Shown here: positions 1 through 11,904 of the stretch, piece by piece
How the letters are laid out: each line of letters begins with the position of its first letter
Numbering within the stretch: position 1 is the first letter of the stretch
Origin: Basidiobolus meristosporus CBS 931.73
Taxonomy: Eukaryota > Basidiobolomycota > Basidiobolomycetes > Basidiobolales > Basidiobolaceae
Length of the DNA stretch: 64,000 nt
Assembly: GCA_002104905.1 (NCBI GenBank)
Contig: MCFE01000088.1
Location: forward strand, 112,782 to 176,781
Direction of reading: 5' to 3'
The notes under the pieces: model-generated
The model's input: the letters and a program-made list of their open reading frames with translations, nothing else
Databases searched by the model: none
What the model was told of the DNA's origin: nothing
Made by a program: the position numbers and the translations under genes

Positions 1-2069
1 TCTCTCATGGAGTTCTGCCTGATCGTCTCCAACCAGTTCTCTCCTCAAACCCAGATGAACTCGCTCGCTTCTTTGATGAAGGCCTTGTTGGTGTTGCCCA
101 ATGAGAAATCCACCGACGAGGAAAACGTTGATGACACTCTCTTCGACATCGAGCAGCATTCCAACAAACATCTTCGTCAATTCAAGTTCGCCTCCCTCTC
201 GTTCGCCGGTAAACTCCTTAGCAACAAGGCGTTCTTGTCCAAGATTCTCACTCTGCAGGACGACAACCAGTTGGAGCAGTACTTCCTCTCGATCTCCGAG
301 TTGCTTCTCTCCATTGTCACCAACGTCACCACCTTCGTGGGCCAGAAGACTGGAGACTCCGTCGAGAAGTTCTGGAAGGGTCTCCTCAAGGTCACTTACG
401 ATGTTTTGGATAAGGTGAACAACCTTCTTCCATTGCCATCATTCTTGAACATCGTATCCCAATTATTGAACCACGAGCACAGCACCATTCGTCGCAAGTC
501 TATGTTGTTGCTCAGTGAGAAGGTTGCCAACTATTCGGAATGCACCGATGCCGAGGAGGCCGCCTTTGTTGAGATGGTGCCCCGTCTGGCTGCCGTTGTG
601 GAGTCTGCCGGCCAATCTACCGAGCAAGACGCAGTCATCAAGCAGACCGCTCTGTTGACCATTTCTGCTTTGCTTCGTCGCTTTGCTCAGAAGAACCCCA
701 ATCCCTTCGTGGAGATTCTGCCGGTTGTCATCGGTGATAGTGGCTTGAGCCACTCCAATATGCAGGTCTCCGCCTCCAGCCTTGTCTGCCTCACATACTT
801 CTGTCAAGAGTTGGGTCCTAGAGTGATTCCTCAGTTCCCCAAGTTCATGCCAGTCATTCTCAATATCCTGGAATCTTGCTTCGGCGAGAAGGAACTCTCA
901 GCCAATACACGTCTCCTGGTCCAATTGAGCGCTTTCAGTTCACTGGAAACCATTGTCAAGACCCTTCCTCAATTCCTCAGCCCCTACGTCCAAAGAATGC
1001 TGGCCTGCGCGCTTCAGCCTTCGTTGAGCCATTTCGAGGAAGACGATAAGGAGAGAAAGGTGTTCGGAAAGGCCCAAAGCCTCTTGTCTGAGATGGCCGC
1101 CAAGGTCCCCACCCGTATCCTGCTCCCTCAAGTGTATCAGTATCAGGGATTGGCAGTCAAGAATGGAACAAACTCGCTCATTCCTCTTTACACTGTATTG
1201 GAGACCGCCATTTCCAGCATGAACCGCGCAAACATCTCCACTCACTACAAGAGCATCTTCAAGTTCTTCCTGATCTCGTTCGATTTCCGTCGTCAACACG
1301 GAAGCGAGTTCACTGCTGAGGAGGTCGACCGGGTCGAGAGCAAGGTCATTGAATCCTTCCTTCAATTGGTCATGAAGTTGAACGAAACCCTGTTCAAGCC
1401 TCTATTCTTGAAGACCTTGGACTGGGCCACCACCGAGCTTGCACAAAAGGACGACAACTCCAGACTCATCTTCTTCTACAAGCTTCTGGACACCTTGCTG
1501 GAGAAATTGAAGTCCATCATCAGCCCCTACTACGTGTACGTTCTGGATCATACTATCGCCAAGTTGGAGGCATACAAATCCGAGCAGAAGAGCACCGACT
1601 CTCTTTGGGTGTTCATGATCGACTCTCTCCACAAGTGCTTCTTGTATGACAACGACAACTTCTGGTCGGGCGATGTATTCAACAAGGTCCTTCAACCCTT
1701 GGTTGACCAAATGGATAACGTCAATGGAGGCGCTGCTCTCTATCATCAACACATTGATCAGCACTTGGTCCTTGTCTTGGCCAATTAGCTGTCACGGCCA
1801 GCAACGAGGCACTCTGGAAGCCACTGAACCACGAGGTGTTGCTCAAGTCCCGTAACGATCAAATGGAGATCCGACTCGCATCCCTCCTCACCCTTCAAGA
1901 CTTCTACTCCCGTCTGGGTGAGGAGTTCCTTGTGCTGTTGCCCGAAACCATTCCCTTCCTTGCGGAACTTATGGAGGATGACGAGCAGAAGGTGGAGAAA
2001 CTCACCCAGGAAGTGATCGCCCAGATCGAGCAATATTTGGGAGAATCTCTCCAGAAATACTTCCACTAA
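1..2069 (+). CDS. UTP10: UTP10/HEATR1-like SSU processome protein, C-terminal part (5' end outside window, one frameshift)
   Basis: C-terminal portion of a HEAT-repeat nucleolar protein of the UTP10/HEATR1 (BP28) family. Members belong to the t-Utp subcomplex, which is needed for rDNA transcription and 18S pre-rRNA processing. The frame is open from base 1, so the true start lies upstream. The stretch with SAISSMNRANISTHYKSIFK belongs to the conserved BP28 C-terminal domain, and the last 80 residues (LWKPLN, then LLPETIPFLAELMEDD, ending near GESLQKYF) match the family C-terminus. The frame that runs to a stop at 1788 changes phase near 1767-1772; reading from HLV into CLGQLAV restores the family sequence and needs one extra C there. 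No intron of reasonable size explains this, so it is a one-base deletion, either real or a consensus error. A poly(A) signal AATAAA follows at 2197-2202. Confidence 0.87.
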
Positions 2070-3030
2070 ATCCACCGGGAGTTGCATTTTCCCTTTCCAT
2101 GTAATATCGCAGAGATGCTCTCACGCACCCCTTCCCCGTACCTACTCTGGACGACAATCCCTATCCACCCGTCCACCACTAGATCATGTTTCTGTTAATA
2201 AAATCCATATAGAATAACCCATACTGTCCCAAGGCTCGGAGGAATTTCCAAATGCAAGGGCAAACATGAGGAGGATTTCTTCCACAGAGCCCGCGCAACA
2301 TAATCAATGCGGCAATGCCTTGATTCGGTATCATTGGAATTCAATCTTGTAACCATCCACCAAGCGATGCACCTTTACATACCATTCCACTGGTAACCCA
2401 CTGCAGCCAATCACCTGCGGGATGTATATTTATATCCACCAGGTACAGTGTATTCGCAGGATTGCTGTGACGACGTCAGAGATTGACACGAACTGAATGG
2501 ACAAACTGTAAACAAACGGATTGTGTATTTAGGGATCCGAACTGATCGATATCATCTCATCTCACCCCACCCTCCCGTTCTCACCCTAGTTAGAAAGAGT
2601 GACCAGTCGGAGGAGGTGGGCCTGAAATCAGCGCACCACACGCTCCCCTCCTGATCCAAATCTACCCCTCTTCTCTGGAATTCACCCAATTCCTCAATCA
2701 GATATTCCCTAGGAAAAATTCCATTCGATCATTTCCAATTTCCCACCGCCAAATACGTCCCGTCAAAAGGTTAGGGCCCTTGTTGCTTAGGTCTACCCAC
2801 TTGCCCTCGATTCTTTAGCGAACGTAGCGACGAGCCTTCGAAGTATTGCTCGCACAGTCTCCCCCTTCCGCATTCTACCTCGTAGACACACCCCTAGTTT
2901 TTACCCCCCCCCGTTAGAAAACTTCCTCCCGTACCCTCTCGGAAGTTGTTGCTGGTCTATCAAGGCCTATTTCCACTCACAGCAGTCTCCTTTCCGACCA
3001 TTCCTTGCTAGCCTAGGCAGCATCCGGAGC
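2070..3030. promoter_or_regulatory. Intergenic region: UTP10 3' end and promoter of the ankyrin gene
   Basis: No coding sequence is supported here. An AATAAA at 2197-2202 fits the UTP10 polyadenylation signal. A CRE-like element, TGACG directly followed by ACGTCA, lies at 2468-2478. The stretch from about 2545 to 2990 is rich in C and T (pyrimidine tracts such as those at 2565-2590 and 2895-2912), a common pattern in fungal core promoters and 5' leaders, and leads into the start codon at 3031. I see no TATA box close to that start. Confidence 0.4.
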
Positions 3031-5035
3031 ATGCTGAAAGAATACAACAACCGACCTAAACGCGGGAAAGAGTTGTGGACTAGTATGAGAAACTCGATCC
3101 AGACCAGAGTGCGGAAAACCTCGACCACCAACGATAGCGAGACCGCGCCTTCAGATAGCGATAGCTCGAGTATCCGGTCCGCCTCTTCGAGCCACAGTAT
3201 GGAACGTCGACGGTCGGACTTTTTCATGAACAAACTCAAAGTCTGGATAGGCTCCTCCCCCAACAGTCCGACCACCACGCCCACCACCAGTGTCGAAAAC
3301 ACGCCCACCACCCCCACCAAAAAAGAAACCCTTCGGTCGGACTCGAGTGGTCCCAATTCGTTGGCGTTGTCGAACCTCTCTCTGGAAGAAGCTCCGGCTC
3401 TCCCAGCCAGGAGCAAATCTAAAACCTCCCTTACCATTGATATCAGTGAGGCCACTCTGGCCCCACCCTCACCACAGTCAGAGTCGGAACTCTGCAGTCC
3501 GATCTCCGACGACGAACCGCATGTCTTGTGGAACAGCATCAAGCAAGCAATTGACCGTGGAGATCGCACCGCGCTCTCCAACATCTTCATCACCCGGAAC
3601 TCCTCCACGGTGTTGCAGGTGCTGCTCACGTACTCGTATTCCAACCACGACAAAATCTACCGTCACGAGCAGGAGATCATCCAGGATGCCGATGAGTTGC
3701 TGGGCAAGTCGGTAGAAAACCTGAACGGCCTGCAGATAGCCTGCATGCTGGGCGACGAGGAGCTGGCGTTGGACATCTTGCAATACGTCGCTTACGAGTC
3801 CGAGAAGATGGACGCCAAAAAGGTCCTCTACGAATTCATGTCAAGAGTGTGGGGCGGTGGCAACACCGCGCTGCACCTGGCCAGTTTTCTGGGGATGGCC
3901 GACCTGGTGAAGAAACTCCTCGACCTCGGCGCCAACACCAACAAACGTAACGATAGAAAGTACAAGCCAGTAGATTGTGCGGATGACGATGAAACCAGAG
4001 CGTTGTTCATGAATCTATTCGAAGGTAATGCTTATATGGAAGGTCATTTCGCAGTCGCGTCTAACATGTTTCTTGCTGGCCACCAGTTGTTCGTTATCCC
4101 CTCAAAAGAACCTGCTCTGTGGACGAAGCCTATGCCCGCAGGCGACGGGAGCAATCCACGGCAAAAGCCTCTTCCGTCGGCTCGGTTAGCGGGAAAAAGA
4201 TCGGGCTATCAAAAGAAGCCGAGAGCGACCTGGAGGTGGGCACGTTGTCAACGTACCAACCTATCACTGCCTCGTCGCCAAATTTCAAGTACAGCTTGAT
4301 CAATGGCCCACCCGGAGGCTCCACCAAGCTTGACTCGTCGGAGAGAAACTCTTCGAGCGAACTGAGAAAGGATGTTGCCCCTAGCCGATCCAGCCAGAAA
4401 AAGAAACATGTGTCATTCGATCCTTACACGCTGTTGTCCAGCAGTGCCCGCCTGGGAGACCTCGACGAAGTCAAACGTCTATTAGAAAATCGCAATATCG
4501 AGGGGCTATCACCGAATTACCAAACGCCACATAGCCTTCTCTCTCCGTTACATCTTGCCGCTAGCTATTGCCACCTGAGGCTGTGTAAATATCTGGTGTC
4601 AGTTGGTGCTGACGTTAACATTCAAGACGCCGAGGGCTGGACTCCACTGCATTGTGCGGCGGCTGAGGGCCACATGGAGATCCTTCGATATCTTCTTAGT
4701 ATGGACGAGGTGGATGTGAACCTTTTGAATGAGGAAGATGAGTCGGCCTTGGATGTGGCAGAAGAGGAATCGATTCGTTCATTTTTAGAAGGTAAGTCCC
4801 GCTGTAAGGCATTCCCCCCATGACGCAGCTATTGATTATTCTTTTCCAATTGACAGAGCAATTTAAGCGCAGGGAGCTCTCCAGCAATGCTCGGACGTCT
4901 CAGGATTCTGACCCATCCACACAAGATCAGAGATACACCGGCGCAAGAGGGCCTTACTCACGAGCCAAATCGGATCTACAGCGGAATCGACTTGGGTATG
5001 GGCTCAAGAAAAACGAGGTGACCACGCATGGGTGA
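3031..5035 (+). CDS. Ankyrin-repeat protein with PP1-docking motif (MYPT/PPP1R16-like), 3 exons
   Basis: Exons 3031-4024, 4087-4791 and 4857-5035 (introns of 62 and 65 bases with GT-AG ends) join in phase to give 625 residues. The first 150 residues are Ser/Thr/Pro-rich and probably disordered. Residues about 160-330 hold helical repeats ending in a clear ankyrin unit (NTALHLASFLGMADLVKKLL). After a second disordered stretch, KHVSF at about 438-442 fits the RVxF docking motif for protein phosphatase 1 and is followed directly by ankyrin repeats (LSPLHLAASYCHLRLCKYL, GWTPLHCAAAEGHMEILRYL). The order RVxF then ankyrins is that of the myosin-phosphatase targeting family, so a PP1 regulatory/targeting subunit is the likely role; this is inferred. 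A basic C-terminal tail of about 60 residues comes from exon 3. Confidence 0.8.
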
Positions 5036-5442
5036 GGTGCCCACGTAGATATCCCATATGTCCGGGTTCGAGAGATTTCATACATCGTATATTCCTCACC
5101 GATTTCCGACGACCCAAGCGAGCCTACGCGCGTGGAGATCTGATGGCTTCCTTTTCAATGTACAAATTGCCGAACACGGCCTTTTTAATCATGGTTCTCG
5201 TCAACTACTTTAATCACTTCCATTGCATACAAAGCCCTGCCCAATATATATATATGTTTGCTTTTTGGCCATACCGGATTTCCAATTTGGTAGAGAATCT
5301 CCCAACCATCAGGCGTGTGGCGTGTGGGATGTAGACCTATATTAATCAACTAGAATGTTCACTGAATAAACTGAGGTGTAAATTGATCAAAACCATTTTA
5401 TTCAGGCCAAAATTGCCGCTTGCGGGGTGCATTGCAAACAGC
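5036..5442. other. Convergent intergenic region
   Basis: Lies between the 3' ends of the ankyrin gene (+) and GH20 copy 1 (-). It contains a short TA run near 5243-5255. On the minus strand an AATAAA at about 5396-5403 is suitably placed as the poly(A) signal of GH20 copy 1. No gene is seen. Confidence 0.4.
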
Positions 5443-7131
5443 TTAGCAATTGCGGGGATTACGGGCACACCACAAGGGTTGCAAGGGCTCAGCACCAATG
5501 CCACGATCAACCAAACGAGCTCTTTGCTCGTGGATACGTGGGAACACGTCACCAGTCTTGCGAATAGTGCCGTCAGCAAGCTTGATGTCGGACCAGAGGA
5601 CTTCGGCGGCCGCAGCGCCACGAGGCCACAAGACACGATCAAGGTTGATGCCATCGATTTGCTCCGCCCAGAGGCCTACCTCACCGCCAAGGACAAGCTT
5701 TGACTGTTCCTTGGTCATGTTGGCAGTGAGGTCATAGTTGTAAACAACCTGCCAGCCCTTGTAAGGATCACACCATGAGTTGCCTTGGCTGTCACTGATC
5801 CAGGCACCACGGCCACAGTCAAGATACCATCTCTCGTAGCTGGTGGAGATCACTCGATGGCCAGCACCCACTACCTTCAAGGCATCGGCAGCACCGAGCC
5901 ATACTTGGACGGCAACATCCTTCTGCATGGGGATGTGGTGGCTGGTCAAGGCCTCTTGCCAGGTGATTGGAGTCTTCTTGTTCTCACGGACCCAGTTGTG
6001 AGACTTGAGGACGAATTTCTCAAAGACGCTGTCAAGGGTGACGTTGTTCTTCTGGAGGTACTCGGGGTAGCCAGGAGAGGTCTCCCAGCACTTGAAGTTC
6101 ACCTCATCACCACCGATGTGGACGAACTCGTCGTCGAACCAGGTGGTCACTTCCTTGAGGAAGTTGCGAACAATGACATCGGTCTTGGGGTTGATGATGT
6201 TCAATTGACCACTGTTGGGTTCAGCAGCGTATTCAGACCAGTTGGGCTGGATATTCATGCAAGTGACAATGTCAGGGAAGGCAAGACCCCAGGAGTAAGC
6301 ATGGCCTGGAATATCGAACTCGGGGTAGACTCTGATGCCGCGGTCCTTGGCATAGCTGACAATGTCACGGACATCCTTCTCGGTGTACACCCAGCGCTTG
6401 CTGTAGGCTCCCTTCTCGGCCAACTCAGGGTAGGTCTTGGTCTTGAGGGGGAAGCTGTGCTGATCGATGATGTGCCAGTGGAGAACGTTGAGCTTGTTGT
6501 ATGACATGCCATCGAGGGTGCGCTTGATGTCGGCAACCTTGAGGAAGTTGCGAGAAGTGTCGATCATCACACCACGATGGGGGAACACTGGCTTGTCAGT
6601 GATCGACACTGGGGCCAATGGGATGCGGAACTGGTTGGTCTCCTCAGTCCAGCTGACAAGCTGCGAGAATGACTCGAGACCACGAAGGGCACCATACACA
6701 CTCTTGGCCGTGATGGTGGCCTGACCACCCTTGGCTGGGACATTCAAGGTGTATGACTCATCGGTGTCGAGGTTGAGCTTGGTGTTGCCACCGCTGACTT
6801 GAATGCTGAGACGATTCAACAAGGGGTACTTGCCCTTGGGTGCGAGGGCGTGAGTAGGAACAGAGGTGGTAGGAGTGGGGAAGACAGTCTTGGCAACAGG
6901 GTTGAGGAGAGCACCATACTCACCCTTGGTGAAGATCAACTTCTTGTAGCGGCGGACAGCTCTCTCAAGGATATCTTTGCCAGCACCGGCCTTGATGGAG
7001 ACATCGAGTTCGTGATTGCTCAGACGGACGATGTTCTTGCCAATGTCCATCTTCTCGGGCAAGGGCCAGACCCAAGCCATGGAGGTGGCGGCCAACAGCG
7101 AGATAGAGGTAAGGAGTTTGATAGCAACCAT
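5443..7131 (-). CDS. Secreted beta-N-acetylhexosaminidase, GH20 (array copy 1, intact)
   Basis: An intact intronless 562-residue enzyme that removes terminal GlcNAc/GalNAc from chito-oligosaccharides or glycans. Residues 1-19 form a signal peptide (cleavage likely after SMA, before WVWPLP). Residues about 20-165 match the GH20 N-terminal alpha/beta domain, and about 180-530 the catalytic barrel. The family signature HIGGDE is at 338-343, giving the catalytic pair Asp342-Glu343. [12 protein letters not shown] (218-229) and the Trp-rich WLGAAD and WYLDCG strands line the active site in this family. The C-terminus ends [16 protein letters not shown] lies 62-68 bases upstream of the ATG (7193-7199). 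The gene is the downstream-most member of the ten-copy array, and its frame is uninterrupted. Confidence 0.95.
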   Translation of the reverse strand: MVAIKLLTSISLLAATSMAWVWPLPEKMDIGKNIVRLSNHELDVSIKAGAGKDILERAVRRYKKLIFTKGEYGALLNPVAKTVFPTPTTSVPTHALAPKGKYPLLNRLSIQVSGGNTKLNLDTDESYTLNVPAKGGQATITAKSVYGALRGLESFSQLVSWTEETNQFRIPLAPVSITDKPVFPHRGVMIDTSRNFLKVADIKRTLDGMSYNKLNVLHWHIIDQHSFPLKTKTYPELAEKGAYSKRWVYTEKDVRDIVSYAKDRGIRVYPEFDIPGHAYSWGLAFPDIVTCMNIQPNWSEYAAEPNSGQLNIINPKTDVIVRNFLKEVTTWFDDEFVHIGGDEVNFKCWETSPGYPEYLQKNNVTLDSVFEKFVLKSHNWVRENKKTPITWQEALTSHHIPMQKDVAVQVWLGAADALKVVGAGHRVISTSYERWYLDCGRGAWISDSQGNSWCDPYKGWQVVYNYDLTANMTKEQSKLVLGGEVGLWAEQIDGINLDRVLWPRGAAAAEVLWSDIKLADGTIRKTGDVFPRIHEQRARLVDRGIGAEPLQPLWCARNPRNC

Positions 7132-7537
7132 TGATTAAGATTAACAGGTGAATACGGACTCTATTGCTGAATCGCCAAGCTGCTTCGGACGGCTTTATAC
7201 TTTTTCTTGAGTGGCATCCTTCATAGAGATGAATACACATGGGCTGCAAGTGTAACACAAAACCCGAGTGAATACATTACGTTCTTAAAATGTTCAAATT
7301 GAGCTGCCATGAGAATATCGAGCTTACCAAAGTAGAAATGTGTGACGATGGACAATTGGCTCAATTGAAGGGTTGACTAGATGGGGTTCCGTGGAAGTGT
7401 TTGTTAAACTTGGTAGACTGAGGTCTCAAAGAAATATCAGCGCCTACTTTATTAAGGATTCCGGGGGAAATCACTTTATTCATGAGTTCGTCACGAAAAT
7501 CTATCATCCTTTGGTGACTAATGTATGGGGGGGGGAA
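7132..7537 (-). promoter_or_regulatory. Promoter spacer of GH20 copy 1
   Basis: Upstream region of copy 1. On the minus strand it has a TATAAAG box at 7193-7199 and, further up, the motif TCGGGTTTTG (7258-7267), a one-mismatch match to TCGGGTTTTC found upstream of several other copies. The left flank of copy 2 carries AATAAA (minus) near 7470, a likely poly(A) signal. No gene is seen. Confidence 0.5.
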
Positions 7538-9226
7538 TCAGCAATTTCTTGGGTTGCGAGCACACCACAGCGGTTGCATGGGCTCAGCACCAATGCCACG
7601 ATCAACCAAACGAGCTCTTTGCTCGTGGATACGTGGGAACACATCGCCAGTCTTGCGAATAGTGCCATCAGCAAGCTTAATGTCGGACCAGAGGACTTCG
7701 GCGGCCGCAGCGCCACGAGGCCACAAGACACGATCAAGGTTGATCCCATCAATTTGCTCTCCCCACACTCCAACCTCTCCACCAAGTACGAGCTTGGCCT
7801 CATCCTTAGTCATGTTGGCGGTGAGGTCGTAGTTGTACACGATCTGCCAGCTCTTATACGGATCGCACCATGATTTATCCTGGTTGTCACTTATCCAGGC
7901 ACCATGACCACAGTCGAGATACCATCTTTCATGACCAATAGAAATTACGTGATGACCAGTGCGGACTATCTTCACCGCATCAGCAGCACTTAGCCACACT
8001 TGAACATGAACATCCTTCCTCATAGGAATATGATGGCTAGTCAACGCTTCTTGCCAGGTGATAGGAACTTTGTTGTTCTCACGAACCCATTGATGAGCTT
8101 TCAAAACGAATTGCTCAAGAAGGTTGTCGATGGTGACGTTGTTCTTCTGGAGGTACTCGGGGTATCCAGGAGAGGTCTCCCAGCACTTGAAGTTCACCTC
8201 ATCGCCACCGATGTGGACGAACTCGTCGTCGAACCAGGTGGTCACTTCCTTGAGGAAGTTGCGAACAATGACATCGGTCTTGGGATTGATGATGTTCAAT
8301 TGACCACTAGATGGTGCGGCCGAATGTGCAGCCCAGTTAGGTTGGATATTCATGCATGAAACAATGTCAGGGAAGCAAGACCCCAAGAGTAGGCATGGCC
8401 TGGAATATCGAACTCGGGAATAACTCTGATGCCACGGTCCTTGGCATAGCTGACAATGTCGCGGACATCCTTCTCGGTGTACACCCAGCGCTTGCTGTAG
8501 GCTCCCTTCTCGGCCAACTCAGGGTAGGTCTTAGTCTTGAGGGGGAAGCTGTGCTGATCGATGATGTGCCAGTGGAGAACGTTGAGCTTGTTGTATGACA
8601 TGCCAGTCGAGGGTGCGCTTGATGTCGGCAACCTTGAGGAAGTTACGAGATGTGTCAATTAACACTCCACGATGAGCAAACGCTGGCTTGTCAGTGATTG
8701 AAACGGGGGCAAATGGGATGCGGAACTGATCGGTCTCCTCAGTCCAGCTAACAAGCTGCGAGAATGACTCGAGACCACGAAGGGCACCATACACACTCTT
8801 GGCCGTGATGGTGGCCTGACCACCCTTGGCTGGGACATTCAAGGTGTATGACTCATCGGTGTCGAGGTTGAGCTTGGTGTTGCCGCCACTGACTTGGATG
8901 TCAAGGTGAGTCAACAATGGATACTTGTCCTTGGGTGCGAGGGCATGAGTAGGAACAGAGGTGGTAGGAGTGGGGAAGATAGTCTGGACAACAGGGTTAA
9001 GAAGAGCGCCATACTCGCCCTTAGTAAAGACTAACTTCTTGTAACGACTGATAGCTCTCTCAAGGATATCTTTTCCAGCATCAGCTCTGATGGAGAAATC
9101 GAATTCTTGACTGCTCAAGCAGACGATGTTCTTGCCAATATCCATCTTCTCAGGCAAGGGCCAAACCCAAGCCATTGAGGTGACGGCCAAAAGTGAGATG
9201 GAAGTAAGGAGTTTAGTGACTACCAT
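7538..9226 (-). CDS. Secreted beta-N-acetylhexosaminidase, GH20 (array copy 2, divergent, two frameshifts)
   Basis: The most divergent paralog of the array, with its own substitutions in the signal peptide, N-terminal domain and C-terminal half (for example DNQDKSW where the others have DSQGNSW). Signal peptide, HIGGDE and the CARNPRNC end are all kept. Two single-base indels break the frame: an extra G at about 8606 and a missing G at about 8374. They offset each other, so only some 78 codons in between are out of frame. That shifted tract is nearly identical to copy 1 although the flanks differ clearly, which suggests gene conversion or an assembly chimera. No nonsense substitutions are present. 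TATAAA lies at 9273-9278 (minus), 47-52 bases upstream of the ATG. Confidence 0.85.
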
Positions 9227-10213
9227 ATGTTAAAACTCTATTAAGGAATATGTCATGTTTTATTGCTTTTAATTTATACTCGGCTGTTTGCCGAAGACCA
9301 CTCCATATATATCGGGGTTTCGGATGCATGATTGAGAGTTACCGTGCAGTCACCAGAACTTGATCTTACCATGACTTAACTATTCAATTCACTTGAGATG
9401 TTAATATCAAACGCCCCTCGTCCACTGCTATGTCAAGACAATAATCTGCAAGGCAAACCTAATCTTCGATACGGATTTGTTGTGTATCGAAGTTTACTGC
9501 TGATTGCCAGCGATCAAGTACATGAATAGGATTCTGGCAACCTATAAACGCATCGAAAATGTCGCATTGCATGGAGATCCTTAACCTGAAAATGACCGGA
9601 TATGTACAGGGTATGCACAGAGTGTGGGTACTGTGTATTATGCATCAACACTCCAGAAGTGTGAAATAACGAGAAGGGACTTATCCATTCCAAATTTAGC
9701 GGAAAATGGAATGCTGATCCAGGACCTGATACAAGGAATTTCATCAAGTTATCTTTAGATTACCTTACCACTGAAATCCGGACCCAAGAATCATTCTCAA
9801 AAATAGCGATTCTCCGAGCTGGACTAATGACCAAAGCAATCATGTGGTTTTTCTTGTGGGAGGTATGAAATTTCATTAGGCAGAATATGGAAATCCGCAC
9901 GGGAAACAATCGATAATTAGTCCAACGGACCTATCCTATAGCTGGGTGATTTACGACGACTAGTCAAACAGGTGTACAACCCATGAAAGTATATCCTTGC
10001 TAAACTCAGCTCCCTAAATTAGGTCCCAGCTCAAAAAACCCGGAAATACAAGACGCTTTATGAATACGAATCAATATATCGATTTATTAGGTCAAAATTG
10101 GTAGATCAAATGCCATACTTCTAGATGGCGAAATCAAAATACTGGAACACATTCTTCACGACATCGGTAAAAAAAACGCCCATTAAGTGGGTTGCAATTT
10201 CGAGTGCTCAAAA
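9227..10213 (-). promoter_or_regulatory. Spacer between GH20 copies 2 and 3
   Basis: Nearly 1 kb without a supported gene. TATAAA for copy 2 is at 9273-9278 (minus strand). Near 9302-9312 the plus strand reads TCGGGGTTTC, similar to the shared array element but in the opposite orientation, so it may be chance. The rest is AT-rich and shows no recognisable feature. Confidence 0.4.
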
Positions 10214-11904
10214 TTAGCAATTGCGAGGGTTGCGAGCACACCACAATGGCTGCAAGGGCTCAGCTCCAATGCCACGATCAACCAAACGCGCTCTTTGCTC
10301 GTGGATACGTGGGAACACATCGCCAGTCTTGCGAATAGTGCCATCAGCAAGCTTGATGTCCGACCAGAGGACTTCGGCGGCAGCAGCGCCACGAGGCCAC
10401 AAGACACGATCAAGATTAATGCCATCGATTGCTTCGGCCCAGAGACCAACCTCACCACCGAGGACAAGCTTTGACTGTTCCTTGGTCATGTTTGCGGTGA
10501 GGTCGTAGTTGTACACAACCTGCCAGCCCTTGTAAGGATCGCACCATGAGTTGCCTTGGCTGTCACTGATCCAGGCACCACGACCACAGTCAAGATACCA
10601 TCTCTCGTAGCTGGTGGAGATCACTCGATTTCCTGCCTCAACTACCTTGATGGCATCAGCGGCACCAAGCCATACTTGGACGGCAACATCCTTTCCGATG
10701 GGGATGTGGTGGCTGGTCAAGGCCTCTTGCCAGGTGATTGGAGTCTTCTTGTTCTCACGGACCCAGTTGTGAGACTTGAGGACGAATTGTCCAAAGAGGT
10801 TGTCAAGGGTGACGTTGTTCTTCTGGAGGTACTCGGGGTAGCCAGGAGAGTCCTCCCAGCACTTGAAGTTCACCTCATCACCACCGATGTGGACGAATTC
10901 ATCGTCGAACCAGGTGGTCACTTCCTTGAGGAAGTTACGAACAATGACATCGGTCTTGGGGTTGATGATGTTCAATTGACCACTGTTGGGCTCAGCAGCA
11001 TAGTCAGACCAGTTGGGCTGCATGTTCATGCAAGTGACAATGTCAGGGAAGGCAAGACCCCAAGAGTAGGCATGGCCTGGAATATCGAACTCGGGATAGA
11101 CTCTGATGCCGCGGTCCTTGGCATAGCTGACAATGTCACGGACATCCTTCTCGGTGTACACCCAGTGCTTGCTGTAGGCTCCCTTCTCGGCCAACTGAGG
11201 ATAGGTCTTGGTCTTGAGGGGGAAGCTGTGCTGATCGATGATGTGCCAGTGGAGAACGTTGAGCTTGTTGTATGACATGCCGTCGAGGGTGCGCTTGATG
11301 TCGGCAACCTTGAGGAAGTTGCGAGAAGTGTCGATCATCACACCACGATGGGGGAACACTGGCTTGTCAGTGATCGACACTGGGGCCAATGGGATGCGGA
11401 ACTGGTTGGTCTCCTCAGTCCAGCTAACAAGCTGCGAGAATGACTCGAGACCACGAAGGGCACCATACACACTCTTGGCCGTGATGGTGGCCTGACCGCC
11501 CTTGGCTGGGACATTCAAGGTGTATGACTCATCGGTGTCGAGGTTGAGCTTGGTGTTGCCACCGCTGACTTGGATGTTGAGGTGAGTCAACAGTGGGTAC
11601 TTGCCCTTGGGTGCGAGGGCGTGAGTAGGAACAGAGGTGGTAGGAGTGGGGAAGACAGGTCTTGGCAACAGGGTTGAGGAGAGCACCATACTCACCCTTG
11701 GTGAAGATCAACTTCTTGTAGCGGCGTACAGCTCTCTCAAGGATATCTTTGCCAGCACAGGCCTTGATGGAGACACCAAATTCGTGATTGCTCAGACGGA
11801 CGATGTTCTTGCCAATATCCATCTTCTCAGGCAATGGCCAGACCCAAGCCATGGAGGTGGCGGCCAACAGTAGAGATAGAGGTAAGGAGTTTAATGGCAA
11901 CCAT
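10214..11904 (-). CDS. Secreted beta-N-acetylhexosaminidase, GH20 (array copy 3, two frameshifts)
   Basis: Full-length paralog with HIGGDE and the standard C-terminus. Two single-base insertions break it: an extra G at about 11658 (between the N-terminal residues VAKT and VFPTP) and an extra base at about 11871 within the signal peptide. Everything else is undecayed. With the signal-peptide indel, an in-frame ATG at 11945 would give a longer N-terminus that still has a hydrophobic stretch, but the TATA-like TATTTATA at 11960-11967 sits only about 15 bases upstream of it, so 11904 is the more credible original start. Confidence 0.85.

Noticed and set aside
5785-6504. Plus-strand open frames of about 239 codons opposite every GH20 copy (also near 10556, 13031, 22200, 27100)
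   Set aside because: They mirror the GH20 codons, recur because the copies are alike, have no independent family motif, and are explained by biased codon use on the real strand.
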